Assembly: GCA_000980495.1 (NCBI GenBank)
Contig: LARN01000001.1
Coordinates: 31,197-95,196, forward strand
Origin: Acinetobacter sp. N54.MGS-139
GTDB taxonomy: Bacteria; Pseudomonadota; Gammaproteobacteria; Burkholderiales; Burkholderiaceae_F
DNA: 64,000 bases
Direction of reading: 5' to 3'
Shown: piece by piece, positions 37,850-46,289 of the stretch
How positions within the stretch are numbered: the stretch's first letter is position 1
How the letters are laid out: every line of letters begins with the position of its first letter
The notes under the pieces: model-generated
Told to the model about the DNA's origin: nothing
What the model saw: only the letters and a program-made list of their open reading frames with translations
Databases searched by the model: none
Made by a program: the position numbers and the translations under genes

Positions 37850-39340
37850 ATGAAAAATAGCGTACGCGGTCTGCTTCTGGTGACCGGAGGCATGATTGCC
37901 GGAGCACTCATCAGTGCCTCTCTCGCAGCTCCTGAGAGGGCAGCCAGAACGGTTCTTCCTCTCGATGAAATCAGACAGTTCACTGATATCTACGGTGCGG
38001 TAAAGCAGTACTACGTTGATCCCGTTGAGGATAAAAAGCTCATGAAGGAAGCCATTTCCGGAATGCTTCAGGGTCTTGATCCTCATTCTGCCTACCTTGA
38101 TGAAAACGCTTTCAACGAACTTCAGGAAGGCACTACGGGCGAATTCGGCGGTTTAGGTCTTGAAGTCAGCTCCGATCCTTCCGGAGTCAAAGTGATTTCT
38201 CCGATCGACGATACGCCTGCAGCTCGTGCTCATATGCGCGCGGGAGATATTATTTTCAAAATTGACGGGAAGATCGTTAAGGATCTTCCTCTCAATGATT
38301 CCGTGAAGATGATGCGCGGGAAACCGGACACTCCGATTGAACTGACCGTGCTTCGCAAAGGGTCTTCAACACCGATTACGGTCAAGCTGGTCCGTGCCGT
38401 GATCAAGGTCAAGTCCGTTAAATCGAAGCCGCTGGACGATCAGATGGGCTATATCCGTGTTTCCCAGTTTCAGGAGCGTACTGCCAGCGAGCTCGCTAAG
38501 GCTCTGGATGCCTTGAATAAGAGCGGCAATCTGAAGAACGGTTTAGTGCTTGACCTTCGCAACGATCCCGGCGGCTTGCTCAATGCTGCGATCGGTGTAT
38601 CTGCCGCCTTCCTGCCTAAAGGAACGCTCGTCGTGTCCACCAAGGGGCAGACAGCAGACGCCAAGAAGGAATTCCTGACCACTCCGCAGGACTATCAGGT
38701 TGTGCGCGAAGATGCGGCGATTGCTAAGCTGCCCGCGATTACCAAGACAATGCCGATCGTCGTCCTTGTGAACGGAGCCAGCGCAAGCGCCAGTGAGATT
38801 GTGGCCGGCGCACTTCAGGATCATAAGAGAGCCACGATTATGGGTACGAAATCCTTCGGAAAGGGTTCCGTACAAACGGTGATTCCTCTGCGCGGAGAAG
38901 CGAAAAATACCGCTATCAAGCTCACCACGGCCCGCTACTTCACACCGAGCGGCCGCTCGATCCAGGCTAAGGGGATTTCTCCTGACGTGGAAGTCAAAGA
39001 TACTGCCGAAGGAAACTTTCTTGATCTCGACATCCGTGAAGCAGATTTAGCGAACCACTTAGAAGTGCCGGAAGCCAAGGATGACAAGGCGAAGGCAGCT
39101 AAGCCCGCTTCGGAAGCTAAACCGGATGCCTCCGGAATTAAAGAAACCGTAGAACCGATTTCTTCTAAGTCGAAGAAAGCGCCTAAGTTCTATAAGTACG
39201 GTGATCCTGATGACTATCAGCTCAATCAGGCAATCGCCTATTTGAAGAAGGAAGACGCGAAGAAGAATCAGCCTGCAGCCGGAACTCAGGAAATCCAGCT
39301 GGAAGGCGGCATCAAGATGAAGATCGAACCTGTCAAATAA
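37850..39340 (+). CDS. ctpA: Carboxy-terminal processing protease (S41)
   Basis: A periplasmic S41 serine protease of 496 residues that in its family trims C-termini and degrades cell-wall enzymes. It has a signal or anchor segment (about 6-25, ending ISASLAAPE) and a PDZ domain near 85-165 (GLGLEVSSDPSGVKVISPIDDTPA). The catalytic serine is in GASASASEIV and the lysine in TKSFGKGSVQT. The ATG at 37850 is chosen over a TTG 36 nt upstream because it begins the signal peptide directly. A lysine-rich C-terminal region follows the protease core. Confidence 0.93.
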   Translation: MKNSVRGLLLVTGGMIAGALISASLAAPERAARTVLPLDEIRQFTDIYGAVKQYYVDPVEDKKLMKEAISGMLQGLDPHSAYLDENAFNELQEGTTGEFGGLGLEVSSDPSGVKVISPIDDTPAARAHMRAGDIIFKIDGKIVKDLPLNDSVKMMRGKPDTPIELTVLRKGSSTPITVKLVRAVIKVKSVKSKPLDDQMGYIRVSQFQERTASELAKALDALNKSGNLKNGLVLDLRNDPGGLLNAAIGVSAAFLPKGTLVVSTKGQTADAKKEFLTTPQDYQVVREDAAIAKLPAITKTMPIVVLVNGASASASEIVAGALQDHKRATIMGTKSFGKGSVQTVIPLRGEAKNTAIKLTTARYFTPSGRSIQAKGISPDVEVKDTAEGNFLDLDIREADLANHLEVPEAKDDKAKAAKPASEAKPDASGIKETVEPISSKSKKAPKFYKYGDPDDYQLNQAIAYLKKEDAKKNQPAAGTQEIQLEGGIKMKIEPVK

Positions 39341-39362
39341 CAGGCGCCTTCACAAAACAACA

Positions 39363-39384
39363 CGGCCTCGGAAATCCGAGGCCG
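39363..39384. terminator. Hairpin between ctpA and slmA
   Basis: A perfect 9-bp stem (CGGCCTCGG / CCGAGGCCG) with a four-base loop lies between convergent genes. On the minus strand GTTTTG follows. There is no T-run on the plus strand, so termination strength for ctpA is uncertain. Confidence 0.7.
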
Positions 39385-39404
39385 CCGCGCATTAAAGACC
39401 GGGA

Positions 39405-40004
39405 TCATCTGCCGAGGACCAAATACACCTGCTTCTCAGGATCAACGGCGCCTCCTGAGGCGTCCCTTTTCGCAAATCTCAGCCAGTGCCCCAGAATAAG
39501 GGCAACCAGCATATTGGCACGTGTCAGGACATCGTAGTTTTCGGGAACTTCTTCCTGAGCGACGGCGAGCCTAAGAGACTGCTTAAAAACTGCCTGCAGC
39601 TGCCCGTAAAACCGATTGAGTTCTGCCTGCAGGCGAGGATCTTCAGAGGTCAGAGAGTCACCGCAGAACAGGAAAACAAGTCCCGGCTCTTTGGCCTTGA
39701 TATCAGTGAGCGCTAAGAAGAGCTTTTTAGCCTGTTCCAGTCCGGAGTATTCCGATGAGGAGATGTTGTTTACAGCCGTCATGACATAGTTCTCAGCAAA
39801 GCCGATGATCTCCTCGTACATTTTGGTTTTGCTCGGAAAATGGCGGTACAGCGCAGCTTCCGACACGCCGATCGCAGCCGCTAAAGACTTTGTCGTGATA
39901 TGTTTATTCTCCGACTCCGTCATCATTCGGACGAGAGTGCGCAGAATCTCTAGTTTGCGGTCGGAGGATTTTTTTCTGCTTTTTGTTTCTGTTGACGCGT
40001 CCAT
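39405..40004 (-). CDS. slmA: Nucleoid occlusion factor SlmA (TetR family)
   Basis: SlmA binds specific chromosomal sites and blocks FtsZ assembly over the nucleoid. The 199-residue protein has an N-terminal TetR HTH (ITTKSLAAAIGVSEAALYRHFPSKTK, about 36-62) and a helical ligand/FtsZ-binding domain. The wording of the HTH and the following FAENYV segment fits SlmA more than generic TetR proteins. It lies 14 nt after argB on the same strand, a known pairing in Betaproteobacteria. Confidence 0.87.
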   Translation of the reverse strand: MDASTETKSRKKSSDRKLEILRTLVRMMTESENKHITTKSLAAAIGVSEAALYRHFPSKTKMYEEIIGFAENYVMTAVNNISSSEYSGLEQAKKLFLALTDIKAKEPGLVFLFCGDSLTSEDPRLQAELNRFYGQLQAVFKQSLRLAVAQEEVPENYDVLTRANMLVALILGHWLRFAKRDASGGAVDPEKQVYLVLGR

Positions 40005-40018
40005 AAAACTCTTTTGTT

Positions 40019-40966
<948 letters not shown>

Positions 40967-41005
40967 CTAGAATCCCCAAGGAGAATACGTATTGGAGTAA
41001 ATCAT

Positions 41006-41212
41006 ATGGAACAAAGTTTTGAACTTAGCGGTGTTCACTGCATGCATTGTGTTGCTCGCGTCAAGAAGGCTTTGGAGCCTCTCTGCGAAAAAGTTGAAGT
41101 GACGCTGTCTCCGGCTATTGCAGTGGTTACTGTCAAGGAACCGCTGAAGATTGAAGACGTCAATGCAGCGCTTGCAAAAGCAGGTGATTATTCGGCAACG
41201 CCGCTGAACTAA
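41006..41212 (+). CDS. Heavy-metal-associated (copper chaperone-like) protein
   Basis: A 68-residue ferredoxin-like HMA domain. The metal-binding motif CMHC is in SGVHCMHCVARVKKAL (about residues 9-24), and the remainder fits a beta-alpha-beta-beta-alpha-beta pattern. Such stand-alone domains (CopZ/MerP-like) carry Cu(I) or other soft metals. No metal ATPase lies beside it, so its partner is unknown. A strong SD-like AAGGAG lies upstream, and a terminator follows at 41230-41263. Confidence 0.85.
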   Translation: MEQSFELSGVHCMHCVARVKKALEPLCEKVEVTLSPAIAVVTVKEPLKIEDVNAALAKAGDYSATPLN

Positions 41213-41229
41213 TCTCGTTAAGTCAAAAG

Positions 41230-41263
41230 AAAAGCCGGACCTCCTCGCGGAAGCCCGGCTTTT
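41230..41263. terminator. Bidirectional terminator between HMA gene and dksA
   Basis: AAAAGCCGG and CCGGCTTTT form a 9-bp stem around a 16-nt loop between two convergent genes. The A/T ends provide U-tracts in either direction. Confidence 0.87.
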
Positions 41264-41279
41264 GAATTCCTAAGCCGCG

Positions 41280-41999
41280 TTAGTTGCCGTAAAGCTTCTG
41301 GCGAAGTTCACGCCTCTGCTGCGCCTCCAGAGAGAGCGTTGCAGTAGGACGAGCGAGAAGGCGGGGAATACCGATCGGGTCACCGGTTTCTTCGCACCAG
41401 CCGTATTCACCTTTTTCTAAACGCTGGAGCGCTTCCTGAACTTTTTTCAAGAGCTTTCTTTCTCTATCTCGGGTTCTCAGTTCCAGAGCGTGTTCTTCCT
41501 CGATGGTAGCGCGGTCGGCCATATCGGAAATGATGGTGTTGTCACGCAGATGTTCTGCAGTTGCACCGGCGTTGCTGCGAAGCTGAGCTTCGCGTTCACG
41601 TAAAAGGTGCTTGAAGAAAGCCTGCTGTCTTTCGTTCATGTAATCCGACTCAGGCATATTGAGCAGCTCGGCCTGTGTGGGAATTACGATGCCGTCGACG
41701 ATAATCTTTTCCTCAGAATTCTTTTCGTAGTTATTCATCAGAAATTCAGCGGCTTTCTGCGCATCTTCGACAGATGTGTTTTCTCCGGTTCCGTCCTTAG
41801 CTGACTGAACCAAGGGAGCAAGCTCCGCAGCTTCCTTTAAAGCCTTATTGCAGGCGGCAGTCTTCGAAGCCTTGGCTTCTTTGACAGCTTTTGCAGGTGC
41901 CGCAGATTTAGCGGCAGTCGTTTTCGCCGTTGCTTTTACAGCCTTAACTGTCTTTGCCGGTTTATCAGTTTCGACAGTTGTTTTCTTTTTTGTCGCCAT
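41280..41999 (-). CDS. dksA: RNA polymerase-binding transcription factor DksA, cysteine-poor
   Basis: DksA enters the secondary channel of RNA polymerase and potentiates ppGpp. The 239-residue protein has a long Ala/Lys-rich N-terminal extension (about 1-65), the coiled coil with tip residues D159, D162 and A164 (SDMADRA), and a C-terminal globular region. The zinc finger has lost three of four cysteines: C202 is kept, while T205, S223 and A226 occupy the others. To my knowledge this cysteine-poor form is common in Burkholderiales. The gene follows cobW by 32 nt. Confidence 0.92.
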   Translation of the reverse strand: MATKKKTTVETDKPAKTVKAVKATAKTTAAKSAAPAKAVKEAKASKTAACNKALKEAAELAPLVQSAKDGTGENTSVEDAQKAAEFLMNNYEKNSEEKIIVDGIVIPTQAELLNMPESDYMNERQQAFFKHLLREREAQLRSNAGATAEHLRDNTIISDMADRATIEEEHALELRTRDRERKLLKKVQEALQRLEKGEYGWCEETGDPIGIPRLLARPTATLSLEAQQRRELRQKLYGN

Positions 42000-42031
42000 T
42001 GAATACATCTCCTATAGGCAGTCAGGTTTGG

Positions 42032-43144
42032 TTAAGCCAAGCAAGTTTCCAAGCCTTGCATAATCGCCTTCTTTGGGAGGCGGCGGCCGATAAATACCAT
42101 TTTCGTAGACGGCTTTGTGTCGCCCCAGGGCTTGCCCAGGTCAGCCGCCATCAGCATATGAACACCCTGGAAAATCATTTTCCTATCGGTACCTGTCATA
42201 TAAAGCACCCCTTTATAGCGCAGCATATCCGGTCCGTAAACTTGGGTGAGCGTTCTCATGTAATTGTCGAGTCTGGCCGGGTCAAACGGTCTGTCAGACT
42301 CGAATACAAAAGCAGCAATCTCGTCATCATGGCGAGCATGATGATGGTGATGGCCGCATTCACAATGATCGTGGTCATGATCCCCGCACTCGCAGTGATC
42401 ACCATGATCATGGTCATGATGATCGTGGCAGCCGCAGGTGCAGCCGTCCTCATGGTGGTGATGGTGCTCTCCCTCTTCATGGGCTTCTTTTAAGAAGTCA
42501 GGGTCTAATTCAAGAACGGAGTCGAGATTAAAACCGCGAATGTCGAGGACTTCCTTGATATCGACATTTCCCATGTTGCATTCGACGATCGGTGCACGAG
42601 GGTTCATGTGATGAAGACGATCGGATAAATCTTCAATGACAGAAGGCGGAACCAGGTCAACCTTGGAGAGGAGGATTCGGTCGGCGAATCCGACCTGAGC
42701 CTGTGCAGGCGCCTGCTCATCCAGTGTTCTCGGACCGTTGACTGCATCCACGACTGTGATGACGCCGTCAACCATGTAGAACTGGGCGACTTCTTCATCC
42801 ATGAAGAAAGTCTGAGCAACGGGGCCCGGATCTGCAAGACCGGTCGTTTCGATAATGACTCGGTCGAAGTTGGCTTTTCCTTCCTTTTTACGCTCCATCA
42901 GACGAATGAGGTTCTCAGCCAGGTCGCCTCGAATGGTGCAGCAGATACAGCCGTTGTTCATCGTGATGATTTCTTCATCTTCGCTTTGAACGAGAAGATC
43001 GTTGTCGATGCTTTCCTCACCGAATTCGTTTTCGATGACGGCTATCTTTTGGCCGTGTTCATCAGTGAGAATACGGTTAAGAAGCGTTGTTTTACCTGCG
43101 CCCAAAAAACCGGTAATAATTGTGACCGGAATTAAGTCTTCCAT
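42032..43144 (-). CDS. CobW/COG0523-type metal-chaperone GTPase with His-rich loop
   Basis: A 370-residue G3E GTPase. Walker A is TGFLGAGKTT (11-20), the Mg-binding E-N-E-F-G follows, and the hallmark metal motif C66-I-C68-C69 is present. TGLADPGP and SKVDLV are the Walker B-like and base-specificity motifs. A His/Cys/Asp-rich insert at about 225-280 can plausibly bind zinc. The CobW C-terminal domain ends the protein. The ATG at 43144 follows GGAGGAG. It heads cobW-dksA behind the promoter and dyad at 43201-43232. A zinc role is inferred. Confidence 0.9.
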   Translation of the reverse strand: MEDLIPVTIITGFLGAGKTTLLNRILTDEHGQKIAVIENEFGEESIDNDLLVQSEDEEIITMNNGCICCTIRGDLAENLIRLMERKKEGKANFDRVIIETTGLADPGPVAQTFFMDEEVAQFYMVDGVITVVDAVNGPRTLDEQAPAQAQVGFADRILLSKVDLVPPSVIEDLSDRLHHMNPRAPIVECNMGNVDIKEVLDIRGFNLDSVLELDPDFLKEAHEEGEHHHHHEDGCTCGCHDHHDHDHGDHCECGDHDHDHCECGHHHHHARHDDEIAAFVFESDRPFDPARLDNYMRTLTQVYGPDMLRYKGVLYMTGTDRKMIFQGVHMLMAADLGKPWGDTKPSTKMVFIGRRLPKKAIMQGLETCLA

Positions 43145-43200
43145 AGCTCCTCCGAGCATTAAAAATAGGTTCTAAATCACAAGCAACCATTAAGGGAGAA

Positions 43201-43232
43201 TGGGTTATACAGCAACCCAGCCCAGAATGCAA
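43201..43232 (-). promoter_or_regulatory. cobW-dksA promoter with overlapping dyad operator
   Basis: On the minus strand TTGCAT (43232-43227) and TATAAC (43209-43204) are spaced by 17 nt, a good sigma-70 promoter. A perfect inverted repeat TGGGTT-N7-AACCCA (43201-43219) covers the -10 element, so a repressor bound there would block the promoter. A Zur-type regulator is a natural guess for a COG0523 gene, but the site matches a Zur box only in part. Confidence 0.5.
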
Positions 43233-43261
43233 TAGTTTTTTTAACTTTCAAGAAGTTAAAA

Positions 43262-43285
43262 GGCAGAAAGTTTGAATTTTCTGCC
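43262..43285. terminator. Hairpin downstream of rlmI
   Basis: GGCAGAAA and TTTCTGCC arms with an 8-nt loop lie just past the rlmI stop on the minus strand, where CTTTTAAC follows. On the plus strand the hairpin is followed by CTTTTT, so it also blocks reading towards rlmI. Confidence 0.7.
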
Positions 43286-43295
43286 CTTTTTGGTG

Positions 43296-44522
43296 CTAGA
43301 CGGTGCCGCGCGAGAGAAGATGTAATCCCTTCAGATATTCACCCTCAGGGTGAGTCATCAGCAGAGGATGGTCTATCCCCGCTCCGAGACGTTCCATCAT
43401 CCAGGCCTCCACGCGTGAATCAATAACTGCGCCCGCTACGATTTTTTGGAATAAGTCGACGTCAATAGCACCCGAGCAGGAGAATGTCAGAAGCTGTCCT
43501 CCGGGGGCCAGAATACGCAGTCCGTTAAGGTTGATGTCCTTGTAAGCTCGGGCTGCTTTGTCTACGTGATGATGACTGGAAGCAAATTTGGGCGGATCGA
43601 GAATGACAAGATCAAATTGTTCTCCTTTGTCGCGAAATTCTCTCAAAGCTTCGAAGACATTTGCTTCGATCCACTTCATCGAGCCGTCGTCAAAGCCGTT
43701 GCGTTTGGCATTTTCCTGGGCCATCTGCAGAGCGTCGGCAGAAGAGTCGATAGAGACGACTTCTTCGGCACCGCCGGCTTTGAGCGCGAGCGAGAACCCG
43801 CCGGTGTAGCAGAAGCAGTTGAGCGCTCTCATGCCTCTGCCGTGAACTTTCTTGAATTCTTCGGCAAGTCTGCGGGCCAAAGCGCGGTTGTCGCGCTGGT
43901 CAACGTAAAAACCGGTTTTATGGCCCATGCGGACGTCGACGCCGTATTTGATTCCGTCTTCCACGATTTCGACTTCCTGAGGCGGCTCTTCGCCCTCAAG
44001 GACCTCCTTGCGTTCCGGAAGACCTTCACGAGCTCGGGTAGCAGCGTCGGAACGGTCGTACACCTGAGAGCAGCCGGTGTACTTCACCAATGCCTGCCCG
44101 ATCTCGGAGCGCCAATACTCGGCGCCCGCGGATTGAAACTGTGTCACAACTTGATTGTTGTATTGATCAACAATCAGCCCGGGAAGAAAGTCTGCCTCTC
44201 CGAAAATCAGACGAATAGCATTGGTACGGGATCTCAGACAGCTGCGCGCCTCAATCGCAGCCTTGACCCTGGCTTCTATCCAGGCAGCATTGATGACGTC
44301 TTCTTCTTGGAAAGACCAGCAGCGGGCGCGGAGTGCAGATTCGGGAGAAAACGCGCCCCAAGCTAAAAATTTTCCCTTGCTGTCCTGAATCCTGACCGTC
44401 TCACCGCTCTTCGGTTTTCCCAGTACTTTGGAAACCCCGGTTGCATAAACCCAGGGATGACGGCGAAGGAGCGCACGTTCCTTGCCGGGTTTGAGGATGA
44501 TCGTAGGAATTTGGTTCGTCAT
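43296..44522 (-). CDS. rlmI: Class I SAM rRNA cytosine-C5 methyltransferase, RlmI family
   Basis: The family methylates C1962 in 23S rRNA. The product of about 408 residues has an N-terminal PUA domain (KPGKERALLRRHPWVYATG), an EEHAD-like middle region, and a Rossmann methyltransferase domain with LNCFCYTGGFSLAL, the acidic VVSIDSS and the catalytic LVILDPPKFA. I use the ATG at 44522; a TTG at 44534 would overlap the DUF484 stop by 4 nt and is also possible. The last gene of dapF-DUF484-rlmI. Confidence 0.9.
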   Translation of the reverse strand: MTNQIPTIILKPGKERALLRRHPWVYATGVSKVLGKPKSGETVRIQDSKGKFLAWGAFSPESALRARCWSFQEEDVINAAWIEARVKAAIEARSCLRSRTNAIRLIFGEADFLPGLIVDQYNNQVVTQFQSAGAEYWRSEIGQALVKYTGCSQVYDRSDAATRAREGLPERKEVLEGEEPPQEVEIVEDGIKYGVDVRMGHKTGFYVDQRDNRALARRLAEEFKKVHGRGMRALNCFCYTGGFSLALKAGGAEEVVSIDSSADALQMAQENAKRNGFDDGSMKWIEANVFEALREFRDKGEQFDLVILDPPKFASSHHHVDKAARAYKDINLNGLRILAPGGQLLTFSCSGAIDVDLFQKIVAGAVIDSRVEAWMMERLGAGIDHPLLMTHPEGEYLKGLHLLSRGTV

Positions 44523-44530
44523 GGAAATAC

Positions 44531-45208
44531 TCAATTGATCAAAGGAGTTAATGCTGTTTCGGCAACCTTAGCTGCCATCTTCAAATAGTTAGGAGACGTG
44601 CCTCGGGTAAATTTCTTTTCATCCGCGTCGCACAGACAGATCATTCCGAATACAGTGCCTGTATGACTGCGCAGCGGAAGAATAAGGACGCCTCGTGTTT
44701 CTACGGGGTCAATTTTGAGCCAATGGGCTACTTCATCGCCGTAATTCTCACCCAAATAGAAATTTTCAATGGAGCCGAGAGCTGCTTCCACATCCGGACC
44801 TAAGCGTTCAGCAAAAGGGAAGAAGGAGAAGTTGGCTTTAACAGGCCAAAGACGAAGCAGTCCATGAGCGGCCCTAAATTCAGAAATAAAGAAACTTAAG
44901 ACGAGGTTGGGGAGTTCAACCTGTGAGTGACAAGCGAGCAAATCGGTCGCAAAGCGAATAATGTTTTCGCTTTTTTCATCTGAGTCTAGGAGCGAGTCTC
45001 GAAGTTTTTGCTCCTCCTCTCTGATTTGGCAGGCGGAAAGCGCACCCTTCAGCGCTTCGTTTTGGCATTCGGCAGGACTGCGGGATCCATCGGGAGCCTG
45101 CCCAGGCACGCGAAGGTGCAGGAAAAGATCCGGATGCCGCATAAAGAAATCAGGATTGGCTCTTAGGTAGTCGATGACAAAATCGACTACGGTTGGATTT
45201 TCGCTCAT
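44531..45208 (-). CDS. DUF484 family protein (GAF-like)
   Basis: A 225-residue protein of the DUF484 family, unknown in function and distantly GAF-like. It opens with VVDFVIDYLRANPDFFMRHPDLF, the family signature, followed by helices and a domain ending ILPLRSHTGTVFGMICLCDADEKKFT. In many proteobacteria it lies between dapF and xerC; here xerC is replaced by rlmI. The start overlaps dapF by 4 nt. Confidence 0.88.
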   Translation of the reverse strand: MSENPTVVDFVIDYLRANPDFFMRHPDLFLHLRVPGQAPDGSRSPAECQNEALKGALSACQIREEEQKLRDSLLDSDEKSENIIRFATDLLACHSQVELPNLVLSFFISEFRAAHGLLRLWPVKANFSFFPFAERLGPDVEAALGSIENFYLGENYGDEVAHWLKIDPVETRGVLILPLRSHTGTVFGMICLCDADEKKFTRGTSPNYLKMAAKVAETALTPLIN

Positions 45209-46059
45209 GGGATTTCAATCTCACTATCAAAAACGGTTACGGCCGGACCGAAGAGTTCGACGTCTTCGCCTTCTCCCTCCCAGGCCAAACGAAGGTCGCC
45301 GCCTCTATTATGGGTAAGGATCGGGGAACTCAGAACGCCGAGCTCGATCGAGGTGGCTGCTGCTGCACAATTGCCTGTGCCGCAGGCCAGCGTTTCTCCG
45401 GCGCCGCGCTCCCAAACTCGAACATTGGCTTCGTGTTCGGTAATCGGCTGAATAAAACCGACGTTTACTCGACGAGGAAATGCGGGATGGTTTTCGATGA
45501 AGGGGCCTAATTCTCCGACCGGGGCGGACTCGATATCATCTGTGATAATCGTGACGTGCGGATTGCCCATGGAACAGATAGAAAACCAAACCAGTTCACC
45601 TTTATAACGAACCGCCCACTGCTTAAAGCCGCGAATCTCGCGAGAAGGGAGCCCTTGAGGATTGAATGGCAGAGAGGAGGGCTCAAAGGAAGGAATGCCC
45701 ATGGAAACACGCACCATTCCGTCCCCCTTGAGTTCAAGCTCTATGACACCCTTCATGGTTTTGGCACGGATGCGCTTTTTATCGGTCAGCCCATTGTTAT
45801 AGACAAATTTTACGAAACAGCGGGCACCGTTTCCGCATTGTTCAACTTCTCCTCCGTCGGCGTTAAAAATACGATATTTAAAGTCGGCTTCGCGGGAGTC
45901 AGCCGGCTCCACGACCAAAATTTGATCGGCGCCGACTCCGAAATGCCGATCGGCTAGGAAGCGCAGCTGCTGAGAAGTTAACGAGAAAGGTTCTTTAGTG
46001 CAGTCCAGGACAACGAAATCGTTGCCGGCCCCATGCATTTTGGTGAATTTGATCTTCAC
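45205..46059 (-). CDS. dapF: Diaminopimelate epimerase
   Basis: DapF converts LL- to meso-diaminopimelate for peptidoglycan and lysine synthesis. The 284-residue protein has the two active-site cysteines in EQCGNGARC and ACGTGNCAA and starts KFTKMHGAGNDFVV, all canonical. It heads dapF-DUF484-rlmI. The 230-nt gap upstream carries inverted repeats listed separately. A lysine-responsive element was considered there, but no known riboswitch was recognised. Confidence 0.97.
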   Translation of the reverse strand: MKIKFTKMHGAGNDFVVLDCTKEPFSLTSQQLRFLADRHFGVGADQILVVEPADSREADFKYRIFNADGGEVEQCGNGARCFVKFVYNNGLTDKKRIRAKTMKGVIELELKGDGMVRVSMGIPSFEPSSLPFNPQGLPSREIRGFKQWAVRYKGELVWFSICSMGNPHVTIITDDIESAPVGELGPFIENHPAFPRRVNVGFIQPITEHEANVRVWERGAGETLACGTGNCAAAATSIELGVLSSPILTHNRGGDLRLAWEGEGEDVELFGPAVTVFDSEIEIP

Positions 46060-46123
46060 GGCTCGCCCGATAAAAATGGTTAGACCCTACATTCTGACAT
46101 TCTCTTCCCGACAATAGAAGGAA

Positions 46124-46206
46124 AGAGGCTTATTTCTTCGGCGTTCTCAGAATCGTGTCTGTGAATTCCTCCGACAGGCGCCTGAGAATGAAATTCGCCG
46201 ACCTCT
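46124..46206. other. Long imperfect inverted repeat upstream of dapF
   Basis: The gap between the acyltransferase and dapF can fold into a nested stem: AGAGG/CCTCT (46124-46128 with 46202-46206), CGGCG/CGCCG (46139-46143 with 46196-46200), TTCTCAG/CTGAGAA (46144-46150 with 46182-46188) and CTGT/ACAG at the tip. Internal loops are asymmetric. This resembles a structured RNA more than a simple terminator, but strand and identity are not established. Confidence 0.4.
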
Positions 46207-46250
46207 CAACCGTACGCCTTTTAGAAGTCTCTATAAGTTAGCAGGCTTCA

Positions 46251-46278
46251 TTTCGGGACAGCAGTCTGTCACTCGAAA
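46251..46278. other. Hairpin just downstream of the lipid A acyltransferase gene
   Basis: TTTCG-GACAG / CTGTC-CGAAA form a two-part stem with a CAGT loop. No T-run follows on either strand, so it is at most a weak terminator for the acyltransferase gene or a processing site between it and dapF. Confidence 0.4.
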
Positions 46279-46289
46279 AAAGTAGCTAT

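Noticed and set aside
42300-42480. Low-complexity repeat in the cobW gene as a non-coding element
   Set aside because: It is in frame and encodes a His/Cys-rich metal-binding loop typical of the family.
43566-44366. 266-codon frame antisense to rlmI, and similar ones opposite trpS and ppk2
   Set aside because: All are coding shadows of clearly identified genes.
46120-46210. Glycine, lysine or TPP riboswitch or 6S RNA upstream of dapF
   Set aside because: Short motifs such as CGCCGAAG and TCTCAGGC occur, but not in the order or spacing of these classes; kept only as an unassigned structure.
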